From contig NZ_CP045072.1 of NCBI RefSeq assembly GCF_009301415.1, forward strand, positions 1,913,001 to 1,977,000: a stretch of 64,000 nt of DNA, in the 5' to 3' direction. The notes beneath the pieces were generated by a model that worked only from the letters and a program-made list of their open reading frames with translations, did not search any database and was not told the DNA's origin. The position numbers were made by a program, and so were the translations under genes. This document shows, one piece after another, positions 1 to 8,859 of the stretch. This stretch comes from Paracoccus kondratievae (GTDB lineage: Bacteria; Pseudomonadota; Alphaproteobacteria; Rhodobacterales; Rhodobacteraceae). Positions within the stretch are counted from its first letter, which is position 1, and every line of letters begins with the position of its first letter.

Positions 1-237
1 GGGCTGCCGGTCTCGACCACGCATGTGGCGGTCGGGGGCGTATTCGGGGTCGGTTTCTACCGCGAATTGCGCGACCGCAGGCTGACCGCGAACCCCGCCC
101 CTTTGCCCGCCGAAGAGCGCCGCCGCCGCCATCTGGTACGCCGCTCGTACATGCGCATGATTCTGGGCGCATGGCTGGTGACGGTACCCGCCGCCGCGCT
201 TCTTGCCGCGCTGCTGGTCTGGATCGGCGGGTTCTAG
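1..237 (+). CDS. PiT-family inorganic phosphate transporter, C-terminal end (partial)
   Basis: The window opens inside this gene. The open frame begins at base 1 and stops with TAG at 235-237, leaving 78 residues. The first residues read GLPVSTTHVAVGGVFGVGF, which resembles the conserved C-terminal PiT signature (P-x-S-T-T-H). A basic linker rich in Arg follows, then a last hydrophobic helix ending in Trp-Ile-Gly-Gly-Phe. PiT proteins are inner-membrane symporters that bring in phosphate with protons or sodium. The start and most of the membrane domain lie upstream of the window. An internal ATG at 25 exists but lies within the conserved motif, so it is not the start. Confidence 0.85.
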   Translation, partial: GLPVSTTHVAVGGVFGVGFYRELRDRRLTANPAPLPAEERRRRHLVRRSYMRMILGAWLVTVPAAALLAALLVWIGGF

Positions 238-246
238 GCCCGGCTC

Positions 247-1908
247 TTACGCGCAACGCAGGGCAGCCTCTCCTGCCGTGCGGGTTTCTGAAAGCGTCGC
301 CCCGGTGCTAAGCGCCTCGGGGTCAAGCACCAGCTCAAGCACCGCCAGCCGGCCCGAGGCATGGGCGCGCTGGAACGCATCGGCGAAATCCTCCTGCCGC
401 CCGATCCGCTCACCATGGCCGCCGTAGGCGCAGGCAAGTGCGGCGAAATCCGGGTTGGCCAGCGCCGTGCCCGAAACGCGACCGGGGTAGCTGCGCTCCT
501 GATGCATCCGGATTGTACCGTATTGGCCGTTATTGGCGACGATGACGATGATCGCCGCGCCGTGCTGGGCAGCGGTCGAAAGCTCATTCACCGTCATTTG
601 CAGGCAGCCATCCCCGGCCATGCAGATGACGGTGCGGTCAGGATGTTCCAGCTTGGCCGCGATGGCTGCGGGCAAACCATAGCCCATCGAACCCGACGTC
701 GGCGCAAGCTGGGTGCCAAAGCGGCGAAAGCGGTAATAGCGATGCAGAAAAGCTGCGTAATTGCCCGCGCCATTGGTGATAATCGCATCCTGGGGCAACT
801 GGTCCGAAAGCCAGCGCACGACCTCTTCCATCCGGACTGCGCCGGGGGTGGGGCGCGGATCCTGCCATGCTTCATAGGCAGTGCGCAGGTCCCGGGTCCA
901 GCCATCCCATCGCCGGGGCGCGGGCAAATCTGCCAGAGCGGAAACCACCACGCGCGGATCGGCGACCAGCCCGGGGTCAGGCCTCCACAGATGCCCCAGC
1001 TCATCAGGCGAGGGATGGACATGGATCACCCGGGCATGGGGTCGCGTCGGGTCCATCAGCTCATAGCCACGTGTCAGCGTGTCACCCAGCCGCGAACCCA
1101 GCGACAACAGGCAATCCGACTGCGCCAGCGCCTGCCCCAGAGCCGGGTTCATGCCAACGCCAAGGTCTCCGACATAGTTCGGATGGGCGTTGTCCATATG
1201 CCCCTGACGGCGGAAGGGCACAGCCACCGGCAGGCCCCAGCCCTTGGCAAAGCGAGCCAGCGCATCGGCAGCCGCTTGCGACCAAAGCGTCCCGCCCGGG
1301 ATAACCAAAGGCCGCTCGGCCCCCGCAAGCGCCTGCGCGATCGCCGCGACAGATTCGGCAGCAACGGCGGAAAGCGGCTGTGCCGCCGGGGCAAGGTCCG
1401 GCACCTCGGCGCGTGAGGACAACATATCCTCGGGCAGCGCCAGCACCACCGGACCGGGTCGACCAGACATGGCAAGATGAAAGGCGCGCGAGACATATTC
1501 AGGGATGCGTTCGGTCTGGTCGATTTCGGCAACCCATTTCGCCAGCGGGCCGAACATGGCGCGGTAATCGACCTCTTGAAAGGCTCCCCGGTCACGGTCG
1601 GCGCGGGCGATCTGGCCGACGAACAGGATCATCGGCGTCGAATCCTGCCGCGCCACATGCACCCCGGCACTGGCATTGGTCGCACCGGGCCCCCGAGTGA
1701 CAAAAGCCACCCCCGGACGGCCGGTCAGCTTGCCATGCGCCTCGGCCATCATCGCGGCACCGCCTTCATGCCTGCAAACAATGTTCTGAATACCCGAGGC
1801 ATGCAGCCCGTCCAGCACCGCAAGAAAGCTTTCGCCGGGGACCGAAAAGACCCGCCCGACCCCGTTCACCTTCAGCGCATCGACAAGGATTTGTCCGCCG
1901 TGCCGCAT
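247..1908 (-). CDS. Thiamine-diphosphate-dependent enzyme, acetolactate synthase-like
   Basis: The 553-residue product has the three-domain layout of the acetolactate synthase/pyruvate oxidase superfamily. The N-terminal domain carries the cofactor-activating Glu in RHEGGAAMMAEAHGK (about residue 48). The C-terminal domain carries the ThDP motif GDG followed about 26 residues later by NN (GDGCLQMTVNEL...VANNGQYG). It probably decarboxylates a 2-keto acid in the cytoplasm. No small regulatory subunit (ilvH) lies beside it, so this is probably not the biosynthetic ilvBH enzyme, and the substrate cannot be read from sequence. It is convergent with the phosphate transporter (9 bp gap) and divergent from the phosphatase gene. 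Confidence 0.85.
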   Translation of the reverse strand: MRHGGQILVDALKVNGVGRVFSVPGESFLAVLDGLHASGIQNIVCRHEGGAAMMAEAHGKLTGRPGVAFVTRGPGATNASAGVHVARQDSTPMILFVGQIARADRDRGAFQEVDYRAMFGPLAKWVAEIDQTERIPEYVSRAFHLAMSGRPGPVVLALPEDMLSSRAEVPDLAPAAQPLSAVAAESVAAIAQALAGAERPLVIPGGTLWSQAAADALARFAKGWGLPVAVPFRRQGHMDNAHPNYVGDLGVGMNPALGQALAQSDCLLSLGSRLGDTLTRGYELMDPTRPHARVIHVHPSPDELGHLWRPDPGLVADPRVVVSALADLPAPRRWDGWTRDLRTAYEAWQDPRPTPGAVRMEEVVRWLSDQLPQDAIITNGAGNYAAFLHRYYRFRRFGTQLAPTSGSMGYGLPAAIAAKLEHPDRTVICMAGDGCLQMTVNELSTAAQHGAAIIVIVANNGQYGTIRMHQERSYPGRVSGTALANPDFAALACAYGGHGERIGRQEDFADAFQRAHASGRLAVLELVLDPEALSTGATLSETRTAGEAALRCA

Positions 1909-2000
1909 CTCTGCCTCCTCCCCCTGTGCTTTTCTTTCCCGCCAGTCTGGGCCAGCTTGGGCGGAACTGGCAAGATACAGCCGGTCAAGTGAGGTTCGTC

Positions 2001-2471
2001 ATGTCGATGCCGTCGGTTCTTTTCGTCTGTCTGGGCAATATCTGCCGCTCGCCTCTGGCCGAGGCTGCCTTGCGCGACGCGGCGGGGCGCGCCGGAGTGC
2101 AGGTGCTGATTGATTCGGCAGGAACCGGCGACTGGCACATCGGCCATGCCCCGGATCGCCGGGCGCAGGCAACGGCAGCGCGGGCGGGGATCGATATTTC
2201 GCAACTTCGCGCCCGACAGGTCGCGGTCGAGGATTTTCACCGCTTTGACTTTATCATTGCCATGGACGGGCAGAACCTGGCGGATCTGCGCCGCATCGCG
2301 CCTGCGGACGGGCGCGCTCGGCTGTCGCTGCTGCTGGATCACGTGCCCGGGCGCGAAGGGCAATCGGTTGCCGACCCCTATTTCGGCGAGGCCGGGGGCT
2401 TTGACATCACCTGGCGCGACGTGACTGCCGGGGCTCACGCATTGTTGCAACGCATCATTGGACAAGAATAA
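2001..2471 (+). CDS. Low-molecular-weight protein-tyrosine phosphatase
   Basis: This is a cytoplasmic phosphatase of about 156 residues, the usual length of the family. The P-loop CLGNICRS (Cys10, Arg16) follows the first beta strand, as in all LMW-PTPs, and the acid-base Asp lies in [13 protein letters not shown]. The frame is open further upstream to 1926, but the P-loop must sit close to the N terminus and GAGG stands just before the ATG at 2001, so I place the start there. In bacteria such enzymes dephosphorylate tyrosine kinases or arsenate-like substrates. No exopolysaccharide kinase lies nearby, so the partner is unknown. smpB follows after 47 bp on the same strand. Confidence 0.85.
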   Translation: MSMPSVLFVCLGNICRSPLAEAALRDAAGRAGVQVLIDSAGTGDWHIGHAPDRRAQATAARAGIDISQLRARQVAVEDFHRFDFIIAMDGQNLADLRRIAPADGRARLSLLLDHVPGREGQSVADPYFGEAGGFDITWRDVTAGAHALLQRIIGQE

Positions 2472-2518
2472 GGCCCGGCCTTTACAGCCGCCACGCCCGG
2501 CCCTATCTCTGCCCGACC

Positions 2519-2989
2519 ATGGCCACGAAATCCGACCCGAACTACAAGATCATCGCCGAGAACCGCCGGGCGCGCTTCGATTACTTTATCGAAAGCGATC
2601 TCGAGGTTGGCATCGTACTGACCGGGTCCGAGGTGAAAAGCCTGCGCACCGGCCAGTCGAACATCGCCGAAAGCTATGCCTCGGTCGAAGAGGGTGAGCT
2701 ATGGCTGATCAACTCTTATATCGCGGCCTATAAACAGGCCGGCGTATTCGGGCATGAGGAACGGCGCCGACGCAAGCTGCTGGTATCGAAACGCGAACTC
2801 AGCCGGCTGTGGCAGGCGGTCGGACGCGAGGGCATGACGCTGGTGCCGCTGGTGATGTATTTCAACCATCGCGGCCGGGTTAAGCTGAAACTGGGCATCG
2901 CCAAGGGCAAGAAGGTCGCCGACAAGCGCGAGACCGCCGCCAAACGTGACTGGAACCGGCAGAAACAGCGTTTGCTGAAGCAGGGTTAA
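2519..2989 (+). CDS. smpB: SsrA-binding protein SmpB
   Basis: SmpB binds tmRNA and brings it to stalled ribosomes for trans-translation. The 156-residue product has all family landmarks: the N-terminal [12 protein letters not shown] region, the core block [14 protein letters not shown] with NIAESYA, then [10 protein letters not shown], and the basic C-terminal tail [19 protein letters not shown] that enters the mRNA channel. Length and termini match the family. It follows the phosphatase gene by 47 bp and may be cotranscribed with it. The tmRNA gene itself is not seen in this window. Confidence 0.97.
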   Translation: MATKSDPNYKIIAENRRARFDYFIESDLEVGIVLTGSEVKSLRTGQSNIAESYASVEEGELWLINSYIAAYKQAGVFGHEERRRRKLLVSKRELSRLWQAVGREGMTLVPLVMYFNHRGRVKLKLGIAKGKKVADKRETAAKRDWNRQKQRLLKQG

Positions 2990-3054
2990 GCCTTGCCGCC
3001 CCGCGCGGCTGCGGTTACATCGGTGTCGTTTCTGCGCGCGGGGGGGAAAGGCCG

Positions 3055-3915
3055 ATGTCCATCGATTCCGACGATCCGAAAGTGCTGGTCTCGACCGGCT
3101 GGCTTGCGGCCCATCTGAACGATCCCGACCTGCGTATCATCGACGCCACGTGGCTTCTTGAACCCGGTCGCGACGCGCGTACCGAATACATGGCCGCACA
3201 TATCCCGGGCGCACGCTTTTTCGACATAGACGAGATATCGGACAAGCGCAGCGAATTGCCTCATATGGCGCCGCAGCCCGAAATGTTCATCAGCCGTATG
3301 CGCGCCATGGGGATCGGCGACGGCCATCAGGTCGTGGTCTATGACAATTCCCCGGTCCGTTCGGCAGCGCGGGTCTGGTGGACCTTCAAGCTGATGGGCA
3401 AACAGGACGTGGCCGTTCTGGACGGAGGCTTTGCCAAATGGCGGGCCGAGGACCGCCCGGTCGAGGACATGCCCCCGGTTTTGCGTGACCGCCACATTAC
3501 CGTGCAGCGTCAGGCGGCGCTGGTGCGCGACGTGACGCAGGTTGCCGCCGCCAGCAAGCTTGCCGATCACGAGATTGTCGATGCCCGCTCGGCCGAGCGT
3601 TTCCGCGGCGAGGCCTCTGAACCGCGGCCCGGCCTGCGCTCGGGTCACATCCCCGGCTCAAAGAACCTGCCCTTTGGCCGGCTCTACAATGCCGACGGCA
3701 CGCTGAAATCCCCCGACGCGCTGCGCGCCGAGTTTGAGGCGGCCGGCGTAGATCTGACGAAACCCGTCATCACCACCTGCGGGTCGGGGGTAACGGCGGC
3801 TTCGCTGTTCCTGGCGCTTGAACGGATCGGGCACCGGGACCATTCGCTTTATGACGGAAGCTGGGCCGAATGGGGCAGCTTCCCCGACCTCAAAATCGCA
3901 ACCGGAGAAGCGTGA
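3055..3915 (+). CDS. sseA: 3-mercaptopyruvate sulfurtransferase (tandem rhodanese)
   Basis: The 286-residue protein has two rhodanese domains, about residues 10-140 and 165-285. The C-terminal domain carries the active-site loop CGSGVTA with Cys242, the form typical of mercaptopyruvate sulfurtransferases rather than thiosulfate rhodaneses. The N-terminal domain lacks the Cys (YDNSPVRSA), as usual. It transfers sulfur from 3-mercaptopyruvate to thiols or cyanide in the cytoplasm. The TGA stop shares a base with the ATG of the next gene (TGATG at 3913-3917), an aminotransferase that could make mercaptopyruvate from cysteine, which supports a joint cysteine-degrading role. Confidence 0.92.
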   Translation: MSIDSDDPKVLVSTGWLAAHLNDPDLRIIDATWLLEPGRDARTEYMAAHIPGARFFDIDEISDKRSELPHMAPQPEMFISRMRAMGIGDGHQVVVYDNSPVRSAARVWWTFKLMGKQDVAVLDGGFAKWRAEDRPVEDMPPVLRDRHITVQRQAALVRDVTQVAAASKLADHEIVDARSAERFRGEASEPRPGLRSGHIPGSKNLPFGRLYNADGTLKSPDALRAEFEAAGVDLTKPVITTCGSGVTAASLFLALERIGHRDHSLYDGSWAEWGSFPDLKIATGEA

Positions 3916-5099
3916 TGCTGGGCAATCTGAAACCGCAGGCCCCCGACAAGATTCTGGCCCTGATGGGCGAATTCAAGGCCGACCCCCGTCAGGGCAAGGT
4001 CGATCTGGGCGTCGGGGTCTATAAGGATGCCACCGGCCATACGCCGATCATGCGCGCCGTCCACGCCGCCGAACAGCGGATGCTTGAGACCGAGACCACC
4101 AAGACCTATGCCAGCCTTTCGGGCGAGCCCGATTTTCAGAAGGCGATGGGCGACCTGATCCTTGGTCAGGGCCTCAAGCCTGAAACGACGGCGACGCTGG
4201 CCACCGTCGGCGGCACGGGCGCGATCCGTCAGGCGCTGGAACTGGCACGGATGGCGAACCCTGATCTGCGGGTCTTTGTGTCGGACCCGACCTGGCCGAA
4301 CCATATCTCGATCATGAATTTCATGGGCGTTCCGGTCCAGACCTACCGCTATTTCGACAGTGCCACCCGCGGCGTCGATTTCGAGGCGATGAAGGCCGAT
4401 ATCGCCCAGGCGAAAAAAGGCGATGTGGTGCTGCTGCACGGCTGCTGCCACAACCCGACCGGCGCCAACCTGACGTTGGAGCAATGGACCGAGGTCGCCT
4501 CGGTCCTTGAAAAAACCGGCGCAATGCCGCTGATCGACCTTGCCTATCAGGGCTTTGGCGACGGGCTGGAAGAAGACGCGGCCGGCACCCGGCTGATCGC
4601 CTCGCGCATCCCCGAGGTGCTGATCGCCGCCTCGTGCAGCAAGAACTTTGGCATCTACCGCGAACGCACGGGCTGCCTGCTGGCGCTGTGCACCGATGCG
4701 GGCACGCGCGAGCTTGCGCAGGGTGCCATGGCCTTCCTGAACCGCCAGACCTATTCCTTCCCGCCTTTCCACGGCGCAAAGATCGTCTCGACCGTGCTGA
4801 ACACGCCCGAGCTGCGCGCCGACTGGATGGCCGAACTGGAGGCGGTGCGTAACGGTATGCTCAAGCTGCGCGAACAACTGGCAAGCGAACTGCGCGACCT
4901 GTCGGGTTCGGACCGTTTCGATTTTGTCGCCCGCCACCGCGGCATGTTCTCGCGTCTGGGCGCCACGCCCGAGCAGGTGCAAAAAATCAAGGACGAATTC
5001 GCCGTCTATATGGTGGGAGATTCGCGGATCAACATCGCCGGACTGAACGAAAACAGCATCCCGGTTCTGGCCCGCGCCATCATCGAAGCCGGCGTCTAA
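3915..5099 (+). CDS. Aspartate/aromatic amino acid aminotransferase (class I, PLP)
   Basis: The 394-residue enzyme belongs to the AspC/TyrB branch of class I aminotransferases. The cofactor lysine is K243 in SCSKNFGIYRER, and the substrate-binding Asn-Pro-Thr is in HGCCHNPTGANL. The frame is open 15 codons further upstream, but ATG at 3915 overlaps the sseA stop and begins MLGNLKPQAPDKIL, the usual family start. It would transaminate aspartate, tyrosine or phenylalanine with 2-oxoglutarate. AspC-type enzymes also act on cysteine, giving 3-mercaptopyruvate, the substrate of SseA encoded just before. A strong intrinsic terminator follows. Confidence 0.9.
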   Translation: MLGNLKPQAPDKILALMGEFKADPRQGKVDLGVGVYKDATGHTPIMRAVHAAEQRMLETETTKTYASLSGEPDFQKAMGDLILGQGLKPETTATLATVGGTGAIRQALELARMANPDLRVFVSDPTWPNHISIMNFMGVPVQTYRYFDSATRGVDFEAMKADIAQAKKGDVVLLHGCCHNPTGANLTLEQWTEVASVLEKTGAMPLIDLAYQGFGDGLEEDAAGTRLIASRIPEVLIAASCSKNFGIYRERTGCLLALCTDAGTRELAQGAMAFLNRQTYSFPPFHGAKIVSTVLNTPELRADWMAELEAVRNGMLKLREQLASELRDLSGSDRFDFVARHRGMFSRLGATPEQVQKIKDEFAVYMVGDSRINIAGLNENSIPVLARAIIEAGV

Positions 5100-5126
5100 G
5101 CCAGAGCACCGCCAGTCACATGCAAA

Positions 5127-5157
5127 AGCCGCCGGCCCTGCCCGGCGGCTTTTTCTT
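5127..5157 (+). terminator. Intrinsic terminator after the sseA-aminotransferase operon
   Basis: A 9 bp GC-rich stem (5127-5135 with 5142-5150) and a 6-base loop are followed by a T-rich tract. It lies 27 bp after the aminotransferase stop, between two convergent genes. Confidence 0.88.
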
Positions 5158-5171
5158 TTATCCGCCGGTCC

Positions 5172-5504
5172 TCAGGTTTTGCGGCCCAGCTTGCGGTCGA
5201 TATATTCCCGCAGCTCTTCGATCTCGGTCTGGCTTTCCTGCAATTCGCCCTGGGCCGCGCGCAGCTCGGCCTCGGCGGTCGAAAGCCGGGCGATCAGATC
5301 GGCCTCGCGCATCTCAAGGGCGCTGACGGCACGCTCGCGCGCCTCTTCTGCCTCGTGCAGCTGCTGGGCCATCGTCTCCAGCTCGCCCATCTCGGCGCGG
5401 GTGGCGCGGGACAGGCGATGGACCAGCCAGCTTGCGAACCATCCCAAAAGGAAGGCAGCAAAAAGAAGGATCGCGGTCGCCAGGATGAGTTCGTTACGAT
5501 TCAT
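5172..5504 (-). CDS. Small membrane-anchored coiled-coil protein, unknown function
   Basis: The 110-residue product has one N-terminal hydrophobic helix (residues about 6-28, LILATAILLFAAFLLGWFA), then a basic turn and a long heptad-like stretch rich in Glu, Ala, Leu and Arg (about 35-102) that should form a coiled coil. It ends in the basic KLGRKT. It looks like a bitopic inner-membrane protein with its helix in the cytoplasm. I recognise no enzyme motif. It lies 37 bp downstream of the OmpA-family gene on the same strand, so the two may be cotranscribed and act together at the envelope. Confidence 0.75.
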   Translation of the reverse strand: MNRNELILATAILLFAAFLLGWFASWLVHRLSRATRAEMGELETMAQQLHEAEEARERAVSALEMREADLIARLSTAEAELRAAQGELQESQTEIEELREYIDRKLGRKT

Positions 5505-5541
5505 GCGCGCGGCTTTGATAAAAGGGACAGGGCGGATCTGG

Positions 5542-7824
5542 TCATGGCTTTCGGGGCTCTTCAGGCCGCGGCAGGGGGCGGTTCACATGCAAGGCCTCTT
5601 GCGCAGGGATAGTCCCCGCCTCGACCGCCGCGCCGCGCAAAGCCTTTTGCGCAGGGGCAGTCGCAGCCTCGGCCGGGGCAACCAGCGTGTCAGGATCAGG
5701 CAAAAGCTGCGCGGCTGGCAGGGTCGCGGCCTGCAACAGCGGCAGTTCAGGCAACCCCGCCTCTTGCGCAGGCTGGCTGGCAATGCGCCCCGGATCGACG
5801 CCCGAGACAAGCAGGCGCACCGGCTCGGTCGCGGCAAATGCTGCGGCTTCGGGATCAGTCGGCACGCCAAGCACCGGACCAACAGCGGCGGTCACGGCGC
5901 GCAATGCTGCCCCGGCAGCCCGCGCGGCGACCTCTTCGGGACTGTCGGTGACACCCTTGACCAGTTCAGCCGGCGCCAGGGCCTCGGTCTGCACCGGCTC
6001 TTCGCCAAGCAGGGTGAATTCGATGCGCCGGTTCGCCTCACGCCCGGCCTCGGTGTCGTTATCGGCGATGGGGCGGCTTTCGCCATAACCCTTGGCGGTC
6101 ATATTCGAAGTGTTGATCCCCGCCTCGGTCATCGCCGCCAGAACCGCCTGCGCCCGCGAACGCGAGAGTTCGGCGTTGAACCCTTCGGAACCCTGCGAAT
6201 CGGTGTGGCCGCCGATCTCGATGCGGAAATCAGAACATAGCGCCATCGTCTCGGCCAGATGCTCAAGCGTCGGACCCGGGTCGCCTGCGATAACCGATTT
6301 GTTCGGCTCGAACCCAATTTCGGATTCCTGCATCGCTGCATTCAGCCGGTCCACGCATTCGATACCCGACGGCAGACCCAGCAGCGGGTCCAGCCGCCGG
6401 TCATAGCGGATTGCCAGCTCATAACGCGCCCCTGCGCCCAGTCTCTGTGCCAGCCGCGCCGCCACCGCATCCGAGGCCGTCTGGCTGCCCGACACGCCGC
6501 TGACCCGCACCAGATCGCGTGTCACCGTCGCATTGCCACGATCCAGCGCATTCAGCGCCTCAAGCGCGGCGATGGCGCGCAGGGTCCAGCCATCGGGCAC
6601 CGAAGCGTCGCTGCGCAGCGCGCTGTCCACCCGGCCAAAACGGGCGCGCGCAAGGCTTTCCACCGCCTCGCGCATCCGTTCATCCGTGATGCGGCCACGC
6701 AGGGCGACACCGCTGCTGTCTGCAACTGCCGAGAACTCGGCAGGGCCCGCCTCGCCCTTGGTCGCCTCTTCATGCTCGGCGCTAAGGGTAAAGACATCGG
6801 GCAACGCCGCCTCTAGCCGGCCGGCCACCTCGTCAAAGCTGGCAGCCTCGACATCGGCGGGGGCGAACAGCGCGACATCGGTGTCCGAGATCGTCACCGA
6901 GCCCGCGCCAAGGTCATTGACCGCCGCAACCGCCGCAACCGCCGCATCGCCCCAGCGAGCCGAGGGCGCGCCAAGGCCAAGGGTGCATTGCGCCGCCTCT
7001 GGCACCCCGGCCTCGCGTCCTGCGGCAAGGATGCGGTCACGGGCGGCCTCATCATTGGCCGAGCAGGCATCAAACCGCGCGCCTGCCGCATCCTTGACAA
7101 AGCGCAGGGTAAAGGGGGCGATCAGCGGCCGTGGTGCGGTAATTTCAGCCGTCAGGCGAACCGACGCGGGTTTGGCCCGGTTCAAAGCTGCCTCGAGCGC
7201 CGCCTTTTCGCGCGGGCTGTCAGTGATCGCACGGATCGAGACCTCACCCGCCGCGATCGAGACTTTGGCCCGTCTGGCCAGCTCGGCTGCCTTGATGCCA
7301 AAGGCAAAGGCGTTCTCCCAACCTTCGGGGACGGCATAATCGGCGGTCTCCATCAGGTCCGAGATGCGGGTTGCCCCTGTCTGGCGTTTCAACTGACCGA
7401 TCAGCCCGGCGCGGTCCAGATCGGCAGGGACAAGCCCGATGATCGAAATGCCCTCGTCATTGCGCAAAAGCTCGACCTCGAAAGCGGGGGTTGCCAGTTC
7501 GGCGCTGGCAGTGACCTGCATGGCATCGGTCACCCGCCCGGCATCAACCACCGTCTCGGCCCGGGCCCGGGCGCGGAAACGCTGCACCTCGTCGGGGGCG
7601 ATGCCCTCAAGCCGGACTTGCAGCCCGTCGGTCGTCACCGTCACCCAGTCGAAACCGGCCAGCGCCGCGCGCAGATCCGTCGCCGAGCGGGTTTCGATGA
7701 AATCGGCCGCCGCGCGGGCAGCCAAAAAGGACAGGCCCGCCGCTGCGGCAAGGGCGATAAGGCTTACAGCCACCGCGGGGCCCCGGCGCGGGGGACGACC
7801 TGCGGATTGCTGGGAATTGGCCAT
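5542..7824 (-). CDS. Inner-membrane-anchored OmpA-family protein with BON-like repeats
   Basis: The protein is about 760 residues. A short basic N terminus is followed by one uncleaved-looking helix (VAVSLIALAAAAGLSFLAA). A long periplasmic region then shows several alpha/beta repeats resembling BON domains (inference). An OmpA peptidoglycan-binding domain follows, with IEIGGHTDSQGSEGFNAELS at about residue 538 and NRRIEF near 600. Most OmpA domains end the protein, but here about 155 Ala/Pro-rich residues follow, with PAQEA/PAQKAL repeats. The start could also be ATG at 7860 (772 residues); I prefer 7824 because GAAGG stands 8-12 bases before it. Likely role: linking the inner membrane to peptidoglycan. 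Confidence 0.82.
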   Translation of the reverse strand: MANSQQSAGRPPRRGPAVAVSLIALAAAAGLSFLAARAAADFIETRSATDLRAALAGFDWVTVTTDGLQVRLEGIAPDEVQRFRARARAETVVDAGRVTDAMQVTASAELATPAFEVELLRNDEGISIIGLVPADLDRAGLIGQLKRQTGATRISDLMETADYAVPEGWENAFAFGIKAAELARRAKVSIAAGEVSIRAITDSPREKAALEAALNRAKPASVRLTAEITAPRPLIAPFTLRFVKDAAGARFDACSANDEAARDRILAAGREAGVPEAAQCTLGLGAPSARWGDAAVAAVAAVNDLGAGSVTISDTDVALFAPADVEAASFDEVAGRLEAALPDVFTLSAEHEEATKGEAGPAEFSAVADSSGVALRGRITDERMREAVESLARARFGRVDSALRSDASVPDGWTLRAIAALEALNALDRGNATVTRDLVRVSGVSGSQTASDAVAARLAQRLGAGARYELAIRYDRRLDPLLGLPSGIECVDRLNAAMQESEIGFEPNKSVIAGDPGPTLEHLAETMALCSDFRIEIGGHTDSQGSEGFNAELSRSRAQAVLAAMTEAGINTSNMTAKGYGESRPIADNDTEAGREANRRIEFTLLGEEPVQTEALAPAELVKGVTDSPEEVAARAAGAALRAVTAAVGPVLGVPTDPEAAAFAATEPVRLLVSGVDPGRIASQPAQEAGLPELPLLQAATLPAAQLLPDPDTLVAPAEAATAPAQKALRGAAVEAGTIPAQEALHVNRPLPRPEEPRKP

Positions 7825-7886
7825 CAGGGAGACCTTCGGGCTGTTTCCGACCTGCCGCATGTAATCCCTGCGGGCGGGTTTCGCAA

Positions 7887-8843
7887 TCAGACCAGCCCCG
7901 CCAAAGCAAGAAACAGCGCAATCAGCAGGCCCGCATCGCGGTTACTGCGAAACAGGCGCAGGCAACCGGCGCTGTCGGTCATATCAAAGCGCAAAAGCTG
8001 CCAGGCCAGATGCGCGGCAAAACCAGCCACACCCAGCAGAGCCAGCACCAGCGCAAGCCCCTGCGCGCCCGTCGCCAGCACCGCAAGCACCAGCAGCAGG
8101 ACCGAGGCGATGCCAAAGCCCGCCAGCCAGCGCGCCGTATCGCGACCAAACAGCCGGGCAGTGGACTTGACACCAATCAGGGCGTCATCCTCGGCATCCT
8201 GATGGGCATAGATGGTGTCGTAAAAGACCGTCCATGCGATGCCGCCCAGATAGGCCAGCACCGGCGCCGGGGCGAGGTTGCCCGTATGCGCCGCCCAACC
8301 CAGCAGCGCGCCCCAGTTGAAAGCAAGGCCCAGAAATACCTGCGGCCACCAGGTAAAGCGTTTGGCAAAGGGATAGATCGCCACCAGCGCCAGCGATGCG
8401 ATCCCCAGCGCAATCGCCGCACTGCCAAGCGTCAGCAGAATGGCAAAACCGGCCAGCGACTGCGCGGCCAGCCAGATAAGCGCCCCCCTGACCGTCACCT
8501 GCCCCGAGGGAATCGGGCGCGAACGGGTGCGCGCCACTTTGTCGTCGATGTCGCGGTCGGTGATGTCGTTCCAGGTGCAGCCCGCACCGCGCATCAGCAC
8601 AGCGCCGATCCCACAGGCAAGCGCAATCCATATATCGCGCCAGCCGGGATTGCCTGCGATCATCGCCAACCCGATCCCCCACCAGCAGGGCAAAAGCAAA
8701 AGCCAGGTGCCGATTGGCCTGTCAGCGCGGGAAAGCCGCAGCCATGGCCTCCAGCCCACAGGCGCGTAACGATCCACCCAGTTATCCGGCGGCGCATCGG
8801 CGACGGTGCTTTGGCCCTCTGGCATCGGACGGTCGATCTGCAT
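7887..8843 (-). CDS. ubiA: 4-hydroxybenzoate polyprenyltransferase UbiA
   Basis: UbiA attaches the polyprenyl chain to 4-hydroxybenzoate, the membrane step of ubiquinone synthesis. The product has about 318 residues and eight or nine membrane helices. Both Asp-rich prenyl-diphosphate motifs are present: NDITDRDID (with the RTRSRPIPSG loop) and YDTIYAHQDAEDD. The frame is open to 8882, but that would run into the divergent rsmE gene, so I choose ATG at 8843, which leaves 16 bp between the two starts. The ubiG methyltransferase of the same pathway is in this window at 44.9 kb. Confidence 0.93.
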   Translation of the reverse strand: MQIDRPMPEGQSTVADAPPDNWVDRYAPVGWRPWLRLSRADRPIGTWLLLLPCWWGIGLAMIAGNPGWRDIWIALACGIGAVLMRGAGCTWNDITDRDIDDKVARTRSRPIPSGQVTVRGALIWLAAQSLAGFAILLTLGSAAIALGIASLALVAIYPFAKRFTWWPQVFLGLAFNWGALLGWAAHTGNLAPAPVLAYLGGIAWTVFYDTIYAHQDAEDDALIGVKSTARLFGRDTARWLAGFGIASVLLLVLAVLATGAQGLALVLALLGVAGFAAHLAWQLLRFDMTDSAGCLRLFRSNRDAGLLIALFLALAGLV

Positions 8844-8859
8844 TACGCTGCGCCCCATC

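Noticed and set aside
361..1416. 351-codon open frame on the plus strand inside the ThDP enzyme gene
   Set aside because: It is antisense to a gene with clear motifs, has no family likeness and no ribosome binding site; long shadow frames are expected in GC-rich DNA.
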